Source of the DNA: a bacterium
Lineage (GTDB): Bacteria > Joyebacterota > Joyebacteria > Joyebacterales > Joyebacteraceae
Reading direction: 5' to 3'
Length of the DNA: 64,000 nucleotides
Assembly (NCBI GenBank): GCA_029990205.1
Contig: JAPEKQ010000009.1
Span: forward strand, 31,743-95,742
In this document: positions 8,491 through 17,800 of the stretch, piece after piece
Position numbering within the stretch: position 1 is the stretch's first letter
How the letters are laid out: every line of letters starts with the position of its first letter
The notes under the pieces: generated by a model
Told to the model about the DNA's origin: nothing
What the model saw: the letters and a program-made list of their open reading frames with translations, nothing else
Database searches by the model: none
Translations under genes and position numbers: made by a program

Positions 8491-9852
8491 CTACTCCTCG
8501 CCGCTGATGCCCGCGTCGGCCAGCGCCTTGGCGATGGTCTCGTCGCTCATCTCGTAGTCTACAAGACTACCAGAAAGATACGCCTCGTAGGCAGCCATGT
8601 CGAAGTGACCGTGCCCGGAGAACGCGACGACGATGGTCTTCTCGACGCCCTCTTCCCTGCACCTGACGGCCTCATCGATGGCGGCCTTCACCGCGTGCGA
8701 CGTTTCCGGCGCGGGGATGATGCCCTCGGTCCCGGCGAACGTCAGCGCCGCCTCGAAGACGCCGTTCTGCGCGAACGCGACAGGTTCGACGACTCCCTCG
8801 TGGACGAGCTGGCTGAGGATCGGGGAATCACCGTGGTATCGCAGCCCGCCCGCGTGGATCTTCGGCGGGACGAACGAGTGACCGAGCGTGTACATCCGCA
8901 TCAGCGGCGCCATTCCAACGGAGTCACCGAAGTCGTAGGCGAACATGCCCTTGGTCATCGTCGGGCACGCCTTCGGCTCCGCCGCCACCAGTCGGACGTC
9001 CCTGCCGTCCGCCTTCTCGCGGAGGTACGGAAGTGCCATCCCCATGAAGTTGCTCCCGCCACCGACACAGCCGATCACGATGTCGGCCTCGTCGCCGACC
9101 ATCTCCAGCTGCTTCTTCGTCTCGAGACCGATCACGGTCTGATGGAGCACGACGTGGTTGAGGACGCTCCCGAGAGCGTACTTCGTGTCTTCGTGCGTCG
9201 CGGCGTCGAAGACGGCCTCGCTGATGGCGATGCCGAGGGAGCCAGGACAATCGGGATCCTTCTCGAGGATCTTCCGGCCGACCTCGGTCCGGTCGCTCGG
9301 GCTCGGCTGAACGCTGCCGCCCCAGACCTGCATCATGGAACGACGGTAGGGCTTCTGCTCGTAGCTCACCTTGACCATGTAGACCGTGCACTCGATCCCG
9401 AACAGCTTGCAGCCGAAAGAGAGCGCGCTCCCCCACTGTCCGGCGCCGGTCTCGGTGGCAAGTCTCTTCACGCCGGCCTTCTTGTTGTAGTAGGCCTGCG
9501 CGACGGCCGTGTTCGGCTTGTGGCTCCCGGGAGGGCTCACACCCTCGTTCTTGAAGTAGATCTTCGCGGGGGTTCCGAGGTGCTTCTCCAGCTGACGCGC
9601 GCGGATGAGCGGCGACGGTCTCCAGAGGGAGTAGATGTCGAGCACCTCCTCCGGGATGTCGATCCACCGGTCGGGCGACATCTCCTGAAGGATGAGGTCC
9701 ATCGGGAAGAGCGGCAGCAGGTCGTCCGGACCCAGCGGCTCGCGCGTCTGAGGGTGAAGCGGCGGGTCCAACGGCTTCGGGAGATCCGGCAGCGCGTTGT
9801 ACCACGCTCTTGGCATGTCCTTCTCAGGAAGGAATATCTTCACGGGATCCAT
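8491..9852 (-). CDS. trpB: Tryptophan synthase beta chain, TrpB2 type
   Basis: 453 aa, the length of the TrpB2 subfamily rather than the roughly 400-aa TrpB1. PLP enzyme making L-tryptophan from indole and serine. The PLP-lysine motif lies in [16 protein letters not shown]; the [13 protein letters not shown] and phosphate-binding GCVGGGSNF loops are present. The N-terminal insertion ([20 protein letters not shown]) and RPSPLIRA are TrpB2 hallmarks. SD GGAGG lies 5 bases before ATG. No trpA is adjacent, as is common for trpB2, so it may act alone salvaging indole. Confidence 0.95.
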   Translation of the reverse strand: MDPVKIFLPEKDMPRAWYNALPDLPKPLDPPLHPQTREPLGPDDLLPLFPMDLILQEMSPDRWIDIPEEVLDIYSLWRPSPLIRARQLEKHLGTPAKIYFKNEGVSPPGSHKPNTAVAQAYYNKKAGVKRLATETGAGQWGSALSFGCKLFGIECTVYMVKVSYEQKPYRRSMMQVWGGSVQPSPSDRTEVGRKILEKDPDCPGSLGIAISEAVFDAATHEDTKYALGSVLNHVVLHQTVIGLETKKQLEMVGDEADIVIGCVGGGSNFMGMALPYLREKADGRDVRLVAAEPKACPTMTKGMFAYDFGDSVGMAPLMRMYTLGHSFVPPKIHAGGLRYHGDSPILSQLVHEGVVEPVAFAQNGVFEAALTFAGTEGIIPAPETSHAVKAAIDEAVRCREEGVEKTIVVAFSGHGHFDMAAYEAYLSGSLVDYEMSDETIAKALADAGISGEE

Positions 9853-9883
9853 GGTTGCCTCCAGTCAACTGCAATGTGGTTCG

Positions 9884-9955
9884 TCTGTTCTCTCGGTCTC
9901 GTCTGTTCTCTCGGTTTCGTTCGTTCTCTCGGTTTCGTTCGTTCGCTCAGTCGCG
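9884..9955. repeat. 18-bp tandem repeat (4 units)
   Basis: Units at 9884-9901, 9902-9919, 9920-9937 and a degenerate 9938-9955, consensus TCTGTTCTCTCGGTTTCG. It fills the gap between the serA stop (9947) and trpB2 and overlaps the last serA codons, so the last unit encodes the SDRD tail. Confidence 0.85.
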
Positions 9956-11548
9956 GTCGCTTCTGAGAAGCCTGACCTCCAGCACGCCCGGGTGTCCCTT
10001 GAGCAGCTCGACGGCGCTCTGCGGAACATCTCCGCTCGGCGAGATGAGCATGATCGCTCGGCCATCGATGACCTCGCGGCCCACCTCCATCCGGTTGATG
10101 TTGACACCCGCGTCGCCGAGCATGGTGCCGACCCCACCGACGATCCCCGGCCGGTCGACCGCCTCGCCATCGAACCAGCAGACGAGCGCGCCCCCCGCAG
10201 GCATCAGATCGACCTCGAATCCGCCGATCTCGGTGATCCGGATACCGTGCGGCGCCATGAGCGTCGCCGACAGGCTTCCTCGCGATCCGTTGCTCCCGCT
10301 CACGGTGACCAGGCTCGTGAAGTTGCCCGCGTCCGTCGACCGTGCCTCGATGATTTCGATGCCGCGCTCCCGTGCAAGATGCCGGCCGTTGACCAACGTA
10401 ACTTCGTCGCCCTCGACGGACGAGAGAAGCCCCTTGAGGAACGCCAGCGTGAGAAGCTCCGTTCTGTAGCGGGTCACCTCGCCGCTGCATCGGATTTCCA
10501 CTCCCGCGGTCGGCACCCCGAAGAGCTGGGTGTATGCGCGGCCAAGCGTCTCGGAGAGCGGCATGAACGGCGCCACGCTCGCGAGCGTCTCCGCGTCGGC
10601 GACCGGCATGTTGAGCGCGTATCTGGGCAGCAGCCCCGCCAGCGCCTCGACGACCTGCTCGGCCACGGTCTGTCCGACCCGCGACTGCGCCTCTTCCGTC
10701 GACCCGCCGAGATGCGGCGTGACGAGCACCTGCTCGAACGAGAACAGAGGGTGGTCCGTCACGGGCTCGCCCTCGAAGACGTCGATTCCTGCCGCCGCCA
10801 CCTTCCCGTCGGCCAGCGCGTCGACAAGCGCGGCCTCGTTGACGATGCCGCCCCTGGCGCAGTTGATGATCCGGACGCCGTCCGGCGCCAGAGAGAGTTC
10901 GCGCTCTCCGATCATGTCACACGTCTCTTCGGTCTTCGGCGTGTGAACGGAGACGTAGTCGGACGCCGCCATGAGCGTGTCGAGATCGGGCATCCTCTCA
11001 ACGCCGAAGTTGCGGAAGCGTTCCTCGGAGATGTACGGGTCGCACGCGATGACGCGCATGCCGAACGACGCGGCGCGAACCGCGACGGCGGACCCGACGC
11101 GACCGAGCCCCACGATCCCGAGCGTCTTGCCGAGAAGCTCGACGCCTCGTGACTTGGCCTCGGGCCAGACGCCGTGCTTGAGATCGCGATCCGCCGCGGG
11201 GAGATTCCGGGTCAGCGCGAGCATGAACGCCATCGTGTGCTCGGCCGCCGAGATGACGTTCGACTCCGGGGCGTTGACGACCATCACCCCGCGCGACGTG
11301 GCGAAGGTGATGTCGATGTTGTCGACGCCGACGCCGGCGCGACCGACGACACGCAGTCTCTCCGCGCGCTCGAGGAGCTCGCGGTCGACCGACGTGAGAC
11401 TGCGGATGATGAGCGCGTCGAACTCGCCGATGATCGACAGCAGTTCCTCACGCTCGATGTCGAACGACTCCACGACATCCAGCGACGCCGCGAGCGTTCT
11501 CAGTCCCTCGATCGAGATGGGTTCCGTGACGAGGACGCGGGCTCCCAC
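9947..11548 (-). CDS. serA: D-3-phosphoglycerate dehydrogenase
   Basis: 533 aa, the long three-domain SerA. First step of serine synthesis: 3-phosphoglycerate to 3-phosphohydroxypyruvate with NAD. NAD-binding GLGRVGSAVAVRAASFGM near residues 148-165, catalytic Arg region INCARGGIVNE, His in TPHLGGSTEEAQ. An allosteric-substrate-binding domain follows, then a C-terminal ACT domain (DRPGIVGGVGTMLGDAGVNI). GTG start at 11548 with AGGAGG 5 bases upstream. It sits 8 bases after murJ and before trpB2; serine is also a TrpB substrate. Confidence 0.95.
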   Translation of the reverse strand: MGARVLVTEPISIEGLRTLAASLDVVESFDIEREELLSIIGEFDALIIRSLTSVDRELLERAERLRVVGRAGVGVDNIDITFATSRGVMVVNAPESNVISAAEHTMAFMLALTRNLPAADRDLKHGVWPEAKSRGVELLGKTLGIVGLGRVGSAVAVRAASFGMRVIACDPYISEERFRNFGVERMPDLDTLMAASDYVSVHTPKTEETCDMIGERELSLAPDGVRIINCARGGIVNEAALVDALADGKVAAAGIDVFEGEPVTDHPLFSFEQVLVTPHLGGSTEEAQSRVGQTVAEQVVEALAGLLPRYALNMPVADAETLASVAPFMPLSETLGRAYTQLFGVPTAGVEIRCSGEVTRYRTELLTLAFLKGLLSSVEGDEVTLVNGRHLARERGIEIIEARSTDAGNFTSLVTVSGSNGSRGSLSATLMAPHGIRITEIGGFEVDLMPAGGALVCWFDGEAVDRPGIVGGVGTMLGDAGVNINRMEVGREVIDGRAIMLISPSGDVPQSAVELLKGHPGVLEVRLLRSDRD

Positions 11549-11556
11549 ATGCCCTC

Positions 11557-13152
11557 CTATGCGCCCGAGCCTCTCCTCCCTGTGAAGAGACGCCCCATGA
11601 GCGCGTGCAGCCCCAGCAGACCCGAAGTGAACAGGTACGCGACGCCACCCGCACCACCTGCAACCGCGATGCGAATGGCCCTATACACTGGGGTACTCTC
11701 AGCAAGACGCATGCCAAGCCACCTGTCCAGCGGGACGAGCACGAGGGCGAGCGCGGCGCACGAGACGAGCACGCGCCAGGTAAGCGACACGAGCTCCGAG
11801 GGCGCCACCGCGGAGCCTTCCCTGGCGAGGGCCCTGTTGAGGATGATGTAGAGGGCCGCGGCGTGCACGGCGAAGGCGATCGAGCTGGCGAGCGCGAGTC
11901 CGGCGTGCGCAAGCGGCGTCCGAACGAGCAGCAGATTGAGCCCGGCGTTGAGGAAGAACGCAACGATCGACACACGGACCGGCGTCCTCGTGTCAAGCCG
12001 CGCGGCGAACGCGCGAACGAGCAGGAACGTCAGTCCCATCCCGATGAGACCGAGCGAGTACATGGCGAACGCCGACGAGGTCATCGCGAGGTCCGTCTCG
12101 TCGAACGCTCCGCGCTGGTAGACCAGACCCACGACCGGACGCGCGAAGGCGACCGCCAGCACAATGACGGGCGCGAGGAATGTCACGTTCATGCGGATGC
12201 CCGTCACGAGCGCGCGCGAGAACCCGTCATGGTCGCCGACCGCATGCGTCTCCGCCAGAACGGGAGCCGCGGAGCGTCCGGCCGACAGTGCGAGGATCGC
12301 GTACGGAAGATGGACGAGCCGGAACGAGTAGTAGAGCGACGAGATGCTCCCCGGCACGAGGAACGACGCGATCGTGCGGTCGACGATGACACCAAGACGC
12401 TGGACGATCGACGCGGCGATCACCGGAACGGTGAGCCCCGCGACGCGGCGAACGTCCTTGTCGCGCGGCGCGAGGTCGGCGCGGAAGAGCCGCTCTCCGT
12501 CCCGTCTGGCGAGCGCGCGGGCGAACGGGACCTGGACGAGGAACTGGAGCAGACCGCCCGCGAGAACACCGACGCCGAGGCTGACGTACCCGATCCTGCC
12601 GTTGAGCGCGAGCACGGATCCGATGATGCCGATGTTGAGCATCACGGGGGCGAGGCTGTAGACGCGGAACCGTCCGAACGCGAGAAGGATCGCGCCCATC
12701 AGCGCCGCGAGACCGATGGCAACCCCGAAGGGGAACATCAGCCGCGTCATCTGAACGGTCGCCTCGGCGACGTCGCCCTCGAAGCCGTGAGCGACGAGTT
12801 CGACCAGAAGCGGCGACGCCGCGATACCGACCACGACCAGCAGACCGAGCGCGATGGCCAGCCAGTTCACCGTCCGCCCGGCAAGCCTCCACGCGCGCGC
12901 CTTCTCGCCGGCGGCGTGCGTCCCCTTGAACAGCGGCATGAACCCGGCCTCGACCGAACTCTCGCCAAGCACGCGGCAGAGCAGGTTCGGGATCGTGAAC
13001 GCGGCAACGAAGATATCCATCTCCGTCCCCGCGCCGAAGAGCGCGGCCGTCACGACCTCGCGGGCGAACCCGGAGAGTCGGGACACCATGGTCCCCACTC
13101 CGATGTTCGCGAATCCGCGCAGCAGCCCTTTTCCCTGCCTGTCGGTCGTCAC
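11557..13152 (-). CDS. murJ: Lipid II flippase MurJ (MviN family)
   Basis: 531 aa, about 14 transmembrane helices, the family's normal size. Flips lipid-linked peptidoglycan precursor across the inner membrane. N-terminal VGTMVSRLSGFAREVVTAALFGAGTEMD and FxxAFxIPNLLCRVLGESSVEAGFMPLF are diagnostic. I use GTG at 13152 (SD GGAGG) rather than the ATG at 13269, whose extra 39 residues look non-coding. Ends 8 bases before serA, so probably co-transcribed. Confidence 0.93.
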   Translation of the reverse strand: MTTDRQGKGLLRGFANIGVGTMVSRLSGFAREVVTAALFGAGTEMDIFVAAFTIPNLLCRVLGESSVEAGFMPLFKGTHAAGEKARAWRLAGRTVNWLAIALGLLVVVGIAASPLLVELVAHGFEGDVAEATVQMTRLMFPFGVAIGLAALMGAILLAFGRFRVYSLAPVMLNIGIIGSVLALNGRIGYVSLGVGVLAGGLLQFLVQVPFARALARRDGERLFRADLAPRDKDVRRVAGLTVPVIAASIVQRLGVIVDRTIASFLVPGSISSLYYSFRLVHLPYAILALSAGRSAAPVLAETHAVGDHDGFSRALVTGIRMNVTFLAPVIVLAVAFARPVVGLVYQRGAFDETDLAMTSSAFAMYSLGLIGMGLTFLLVRAFAARLDTRTPVRVSIVAFFLNAGLNLLLVRTPLAHAGLALASSIAFAVHAAALYIILNRALAREGSAVAPSELVSLTWRVLVSCAALALVLVPLDRWLGMRLAESTPVYRAIRIAVAGGAGGVAYLFTSGLLGLHALMGRLFTGRRGSGA

Positions 13153-13252
13153 GTCCTCCGCCTCCTTCCGGGTGCGAGGCCCGGAGCCTAGCAGTAGCCG
13201 TTCTCGGGTGTCAACTGACGCGCGACCCTCCCTGACACTTTGTGTGACAACA

Positions 13253-13268
13253 TGGCACAACATCTGCA
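13253..13268 (+). promoter_or_regulatory. Sigma-54-type promoter of the 13.4-20.9 kb operon
   Basis: TGGCACAACATCTGCA: GG and GC are 10 bases apart, as required for the -24/-12 boxes; only one base of the TTGCA box differs from consensus. It lies 97 bp before the first ATG, in a 212-bp gap where I see no better sigma-70 promoter. Confidence 0.55.
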
Positions 13269-13364
13269 AGTCGGAAAGGACTGTTGCGCGGCGTTACAAA
13301 GGGTACGGGGGTGCCCGCCGCAACCATCTGCACCACCGCGACTTAGGCTGAAAGGACACACACG

Positions 13365-14795
13365 ATGTCACGGATGCATGCCGCGATCGCACTCACTTGT
13401 GCAATCCTGGCCGTATCCTGCACGGGCGCCATCGCCGACGGCGACACCGAGGCGCTCCAGGTGTTCGAGGGCGGAAGCCTGACCAGCACCACGGAGCTGT
13501 CGCTCGGGTTCCTCTATGGAGCCGGGAGCAGACCGGACGGTCTCGGTACCGCCGTCAGCACGATGAACGCCGGTGTGGGGTCCGTCTGCGGCAATCCTGC
13601 CGGGCTGGCCTTCCTCGGACAGAGCGCCATGCTGCTCGACGTCCTCCCCCCGCTCAGCGCTTCGGCCTCGGACATCATCGACATGCAGAGCCGCGCGAAC
13701 AGCGCGCTTGACGACGCGCTCGAATCGATCGCGCATCCAGACCTCGTGCCCGTCTACCCGACGGTCGACGCGCGCGCCGGGCAGCGGTCGGGCGTCATCT
13801 CGGGAGCGTTCGCGGTCCGTCTCGGCCCCGCCGTCATCGGCGGAGCCGTCGAGGAGCCGCTCTCTCTCGGTCTGAGCTTCGCCGACACCGGCATCGAAGC
13901 GTTCGGAGAAACGGTCAAGGGCGAGGAGGGTGGCGGAGAGGTCGACGTCGACGTTCGCGCCACGCTGGAGGCCGCCGCGGACCTGTCGACCCGGGTCGAC
14001 CGGACCACGGTCGCCTTCGGTGTTGAAGCGCTCCCCGGCGTCGGGTTCGGCGCTTCCGTATCGAGCTACCGCGCGGAGGCGTCGGTCTCGGGGGTCGCGC
14101 TCGGAGACGGCATCATCAACTACGGCGGCACGGAGTACGCGTTCAATGATCCATCGGACCCGTGGATGAACAGCCTCGACCAGTCGGTCGACGGCGACTT
14201 CGCAGGCACGGCGATCGGATGGACCGCCGGCGCGTCCTGGCGCGCGACGGACTGGCTCACGCTCGACGTCTGCTACACGCAGGTTCCGCCGCTGACGCTC
14301 GACGGCTCGCTGACGACGGTCACGCACAATCTCCCCGCGATGAGCGACGACGGGTTCGACGCCGGTGAGATCTCCGCGTCGCAGCCAACGCTCACCGAGC
14401 GCGAGGTGACGGTGTCCGATTCGCCGATCGAGCTCCGGTTGCCGTCGTATGCCGCGGCGGCGGCCACCTTCGAGACCGGTCGGATCCTGACGACGGTCGA
14501 GATCAGGCAGTACGACTCGGACCTCGGGTTCGCATACGAAGACTACGAAGAGGGCATTCACCTCGGAACCGGCGCCGGACTCCAGCTGACGCTCGGCGGC
14601 TTCCGCCTGGGCGGCGGCGTTGTGATGGCCGAACTCACCGGTGAGTCGGCCGAGGAAGGCGAGAACAGCTCCATCATGATCCCGATGGCGAACATGGGGC
14701 TCGGGTTTGAGGTCGGCGGCGGCTTCCGCGTCGACACGCTGCTGCTCGCGCTGCCGCTTCAGGTGATGCGCATCTCCGTCGGATACGAATTCTAG
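13365..14795 (+). CDS. Outer-membrane beta-barrel protein (OmpP1/PorV-like)
   Basis: 476 aa with a signal peptide (MSRMHAAIALTCAILAVSC). SD AAAGGA before ATG. The N-terminal GSRPDGLGTAVSTMNAGVGSVCGNPAGLAF is the hatch-like NPAGL motif of OmpP1/FadL and PorV/UPF0164 barrels. Alternating amphipathic strands fill the rest, and it ends in aromatic Phe (VGYEF), the usual outer-membrane insertion signal. First gene of a three-gene operon; next start is 8 bases downstream. In the T9SS, PorV-type barrels receive secreted proteins for C-terminal-domain processing; a comparable role with the giant protein next door is plausible but inferred. Confidence 0.82.
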   Translation: MSRMHAAIALTCAILAVSCTGAIADGDTEALQVFEGGSLTSTTELSLGFLYGAGSRPDGLGTAVSTMNAGVGSVCGNPAGLAFLGQSAMLLDVLPPLSASASDIIDMQSRANSALDDALESIAHPDLVPVYPTVDARAGQRSGVISGAFAVRLGPAVIGGAVEEPLSLGLSFADTGIEAFGETVKGEEGGGEVDVDVRATLEAAADLSTRVDRTTVAFGVEALPGVGFGASVSSYRAEASVSGVALGDGIINYGGTEYAFNDPSDPWMNSLDQSVDGDFAGTAIGWTAGASWRATDWLTLDVCYTQVPPLTLDGSLTTVTHNLPAMSDDGFDAGEISASQPTLTEREVTVSDSPIELRLPSYAAAAATFETGRILTTVEIRQYDSDLGFAYEDYEEGIHLGTGAGLQLTLGGFRLGGGVVMAELTGESAEEGENSSIMIPMANMGLGFEVGGGFRVDTLLLALPLQVMRISVGYEF

Positions 14796-14803
14796 GAGAC
14801 ACG

Positions 14804-17800
14804 ATGCTGCACACGCACGACAGCTGGTCGGGTGGCGCCAGGACCCTCGCGGAGATCCGCGCGGTCGCCAGACGTTCGGGGGCACGCCCAACCGCTCCCG
14901 CACACACCAGTGTGGCGGTCCGCGTCGTGCTCGCCGCCGTCATCATCGTGGGAGTCGTGCTGATCGCCAGCGAGATCGCGCACGCGGACATCACACTGCT
15001 TGACTACCCGCAGAGTCTCGTGGCTCTCAACGACACGGTGACGGTCACATGGGCTGAGAACGTCGAGTGCCAGCTTGTGTGCGGACGCTCGCCCGGGGTC
15101 TACACGCAGCCGACCAGCGCGATCGGAACCGGGTCGCTCTCGTTCGTACCGTATCTCGAGTTCCTCGCGCCGGGCATCTGGTACTGCGCCCTCTCGGGCA
15201 CCACAACGGGCGAGTTCTCCAACGAGTTCCGTCTGATCGTCGAGTCCCCCATCTTCGCGACACCGACCGGCCCACCGAACGGCTCGGTCGTGACCGAGAC
15301 GACGACGATCCTCGAGTGGGATCCGGTCGACAACGTCCCGTACTACTACGTGGCGGTCTCTGATCAGGAGATCGACATCGAGGAGATCGAGGGAGAGCTC
15401 ACGGTATCGGGCGCGAACCTCATCTGGCAGGCGCTGACCAACGCGACGTCGATCCAGTACGGGTCGACCGACCCGTCCGGCTACTTCGTGGACACGAACG
15501 GCTCGAGCCCGCCCCTCATGGATGGGTTCACATACAACTGGCTCATCTTCAACTGCTACGGGAACGACCCGCTTCTGACCTCGGTCACCGGAGCCGGACT
15601 CGCCGGGTTCACGACCGACGTGCCGACCGACCTCGAGACGCCGGAACTCGCGTGGCCGCCGGGGGGCGTCACACTCACCGATGACCTTGTCGATTTCGAG
15701 TGGAGCGCGGTCGACGGCGCCGTCTCCTACCACGTCTACATCTACGAGACGCGTGACCTCGCGGGCAACGACGCGAGCTACCCCGTGTGGGACGGCTCGA
15801 CGCCGACTCCCTCCGCTGACGTCAGGCTGGGCGCCATCCTCATCACCGGCGACTACACGTGGCGCGTCGTCGCGCTCGACGATCTCGGGCGCGGAGCCGC
15901 GTCGGAACTCAGGCGGTTCGATTACGTCACCGAGACCGGCACGGCGCAGATCAGGACCTACCGCACCGACGGTGAACCGCTCCCGCGCGTCTTCGTGGAC
16001 ATCGAGTACGTTGACGGCGGTGTCAACGTGCTCCCCGTGATCACCAACGAGGGCGGCAGCTTCAACAAGGACCTCCTCCCCGGCCGGTATGCCTTCCACG
16101 CCACGAAGGAAGACCACATCGACACCACGGCCGTGTACACGGTCTTCGCGAACCAGACGCGATACGCTCCGATCACGATGCGTCGGGCTCCGGCCCGCAT
16201 TCGGGGTCGCGTCATCGACGAGAGCAGCAACCCCGTGTTCGCGGCGGTCGTCACGGCAAGCGGGAACGGAACGGCGTGCGACATCGAGACGGACATCGAC
16301 GGATACTTCGCGCTCCAGGTGACGGCCGGCGAGTGGTCGGTCGTGGCGGAGCGCTATGGGTACGCGCCGTCCGCTCCCCAGAACATCGCGCTCGCGGGCA
16401 ACGAGTACGGCGAGCTTCCGGACCCGCTCGTATTGGTCGGCTCGCCCGGCTCCATCCGGGGCGACGTGCTCAATACGGACGGACAGCCGATCATCGGCGC
16501 GACCGTGCGTGCGGGACACACGGAACTCGGCGAGTATTTCGCGACGACGAACTGCGCCGGACACTTCGAGCTCGAGCTCGCGCCGGCCGAATGGTCGATC
16601 ACGGCGGTCAAGGCGGGATACCGGGAGAGCACGTCGAGAGATGTCATCCTCAACCCCGGTGAGACCGCGGTCGTCGACCCGCCAATCCAGCTCCTCCCTG
16701 TCGACTCGGCCATCATGGGTCGTGTCACCAACGGCGGAGTCGATGTCGAGGGTGCCGTCGTCGTTGCCGCTCCCGCCGCGGGCGACGTCATTGACGCGGT
16801 CACGAACTGCTTCGGTGAGTTCCTCCTCCTGCCGCCTCCGGGAACGTACGTGCTCCGCGCGCGGCACGATGGCTTCACAACCTCGGACGGGATCCAGATC
16901 AGCGTCGAGTCGGGCGAGTCCTTCACGGGCGTCGTCCTCGACATCACGCCGCGGTCGAGCACCATCGCGGGACACGTCGTCGCCGACGGCGCGGGCGTCC
17001 CCGCGGTGACCGTCACCAACGGCGACGCCGAGTGCCTCACCGACGGCGACGGGCGCTTCGAGCTGTCCGCCCGAACGGGACTGCAGGAGATCTCCGCCGT
17101 CAAGGAGGGGTACTTCGCGGGCCGACCGCAGGTCGTCGCGACCACGTTCGACCAGACACTAGACGGCCTGGAGCTGCGGATCTCGCATGGCGCGTGTACG
17201 GCGCTTGGGACGGTTCACGCGGGCGGCGTTCCGGTTCCGTTCGCCAAGATCACGGCGGTGTCCGACGGCATCACGCTCGCGGTGATTGCCGACGCGGACG
17301 GCGGCTACGAACTCCTTCTCGAGGCGGGCGACTGGACGCTCACGCCAGAGAAGCCGGGGTTCGCACCCGTCGCGTCGACCGAACTGGTGCTCTCACCAGG
17401 CCAGACGGCCGGCGGGATCGACCTCGAGCTGGCAGCATCGCGCGCGCTGATCCGCGGCTGGGTCACCGACTCGCGCGGGACGGTGAACCGCGCCGATGTG
17501 TTGGTATCGATCGGTGAGGAAGCACCGGCCATTCGGACACGGACCGACGCCGCCGGCGGCTACCGGGCCTACGTGGCGCCGGACGTGACCTACCGCGTCA
17601 CCGTCATCGCCGAGAAGCACCGCGACGCCGAATTCGACGTCGGGCCGCTCGCGAGCGGCGAGACGGTCGTCCTCCCGGTGGTCCTCCCCGTTCGCGACGG
17701 TCTCATCACTGGCCGGGTCACGTCGAACGATGAAGCCATCGCGGACGCGCGAGTCGTGGCCGACTGGGGCGAGACGGCCGAGGCCCGAACCGACGGCAAC

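Noticed and set aside
11605..13191. 528-codon plus-strand frame opposite murJ
   Set aside because: Highly charged antisense shadow; murJ is unmistakable on the other strand.
14792..16975. 727-codon minus-strand frame opposite the giant surface protein
   Set aside because: Arg/Asp/Val-rich shadow; the repeat domains are on the plus strand.
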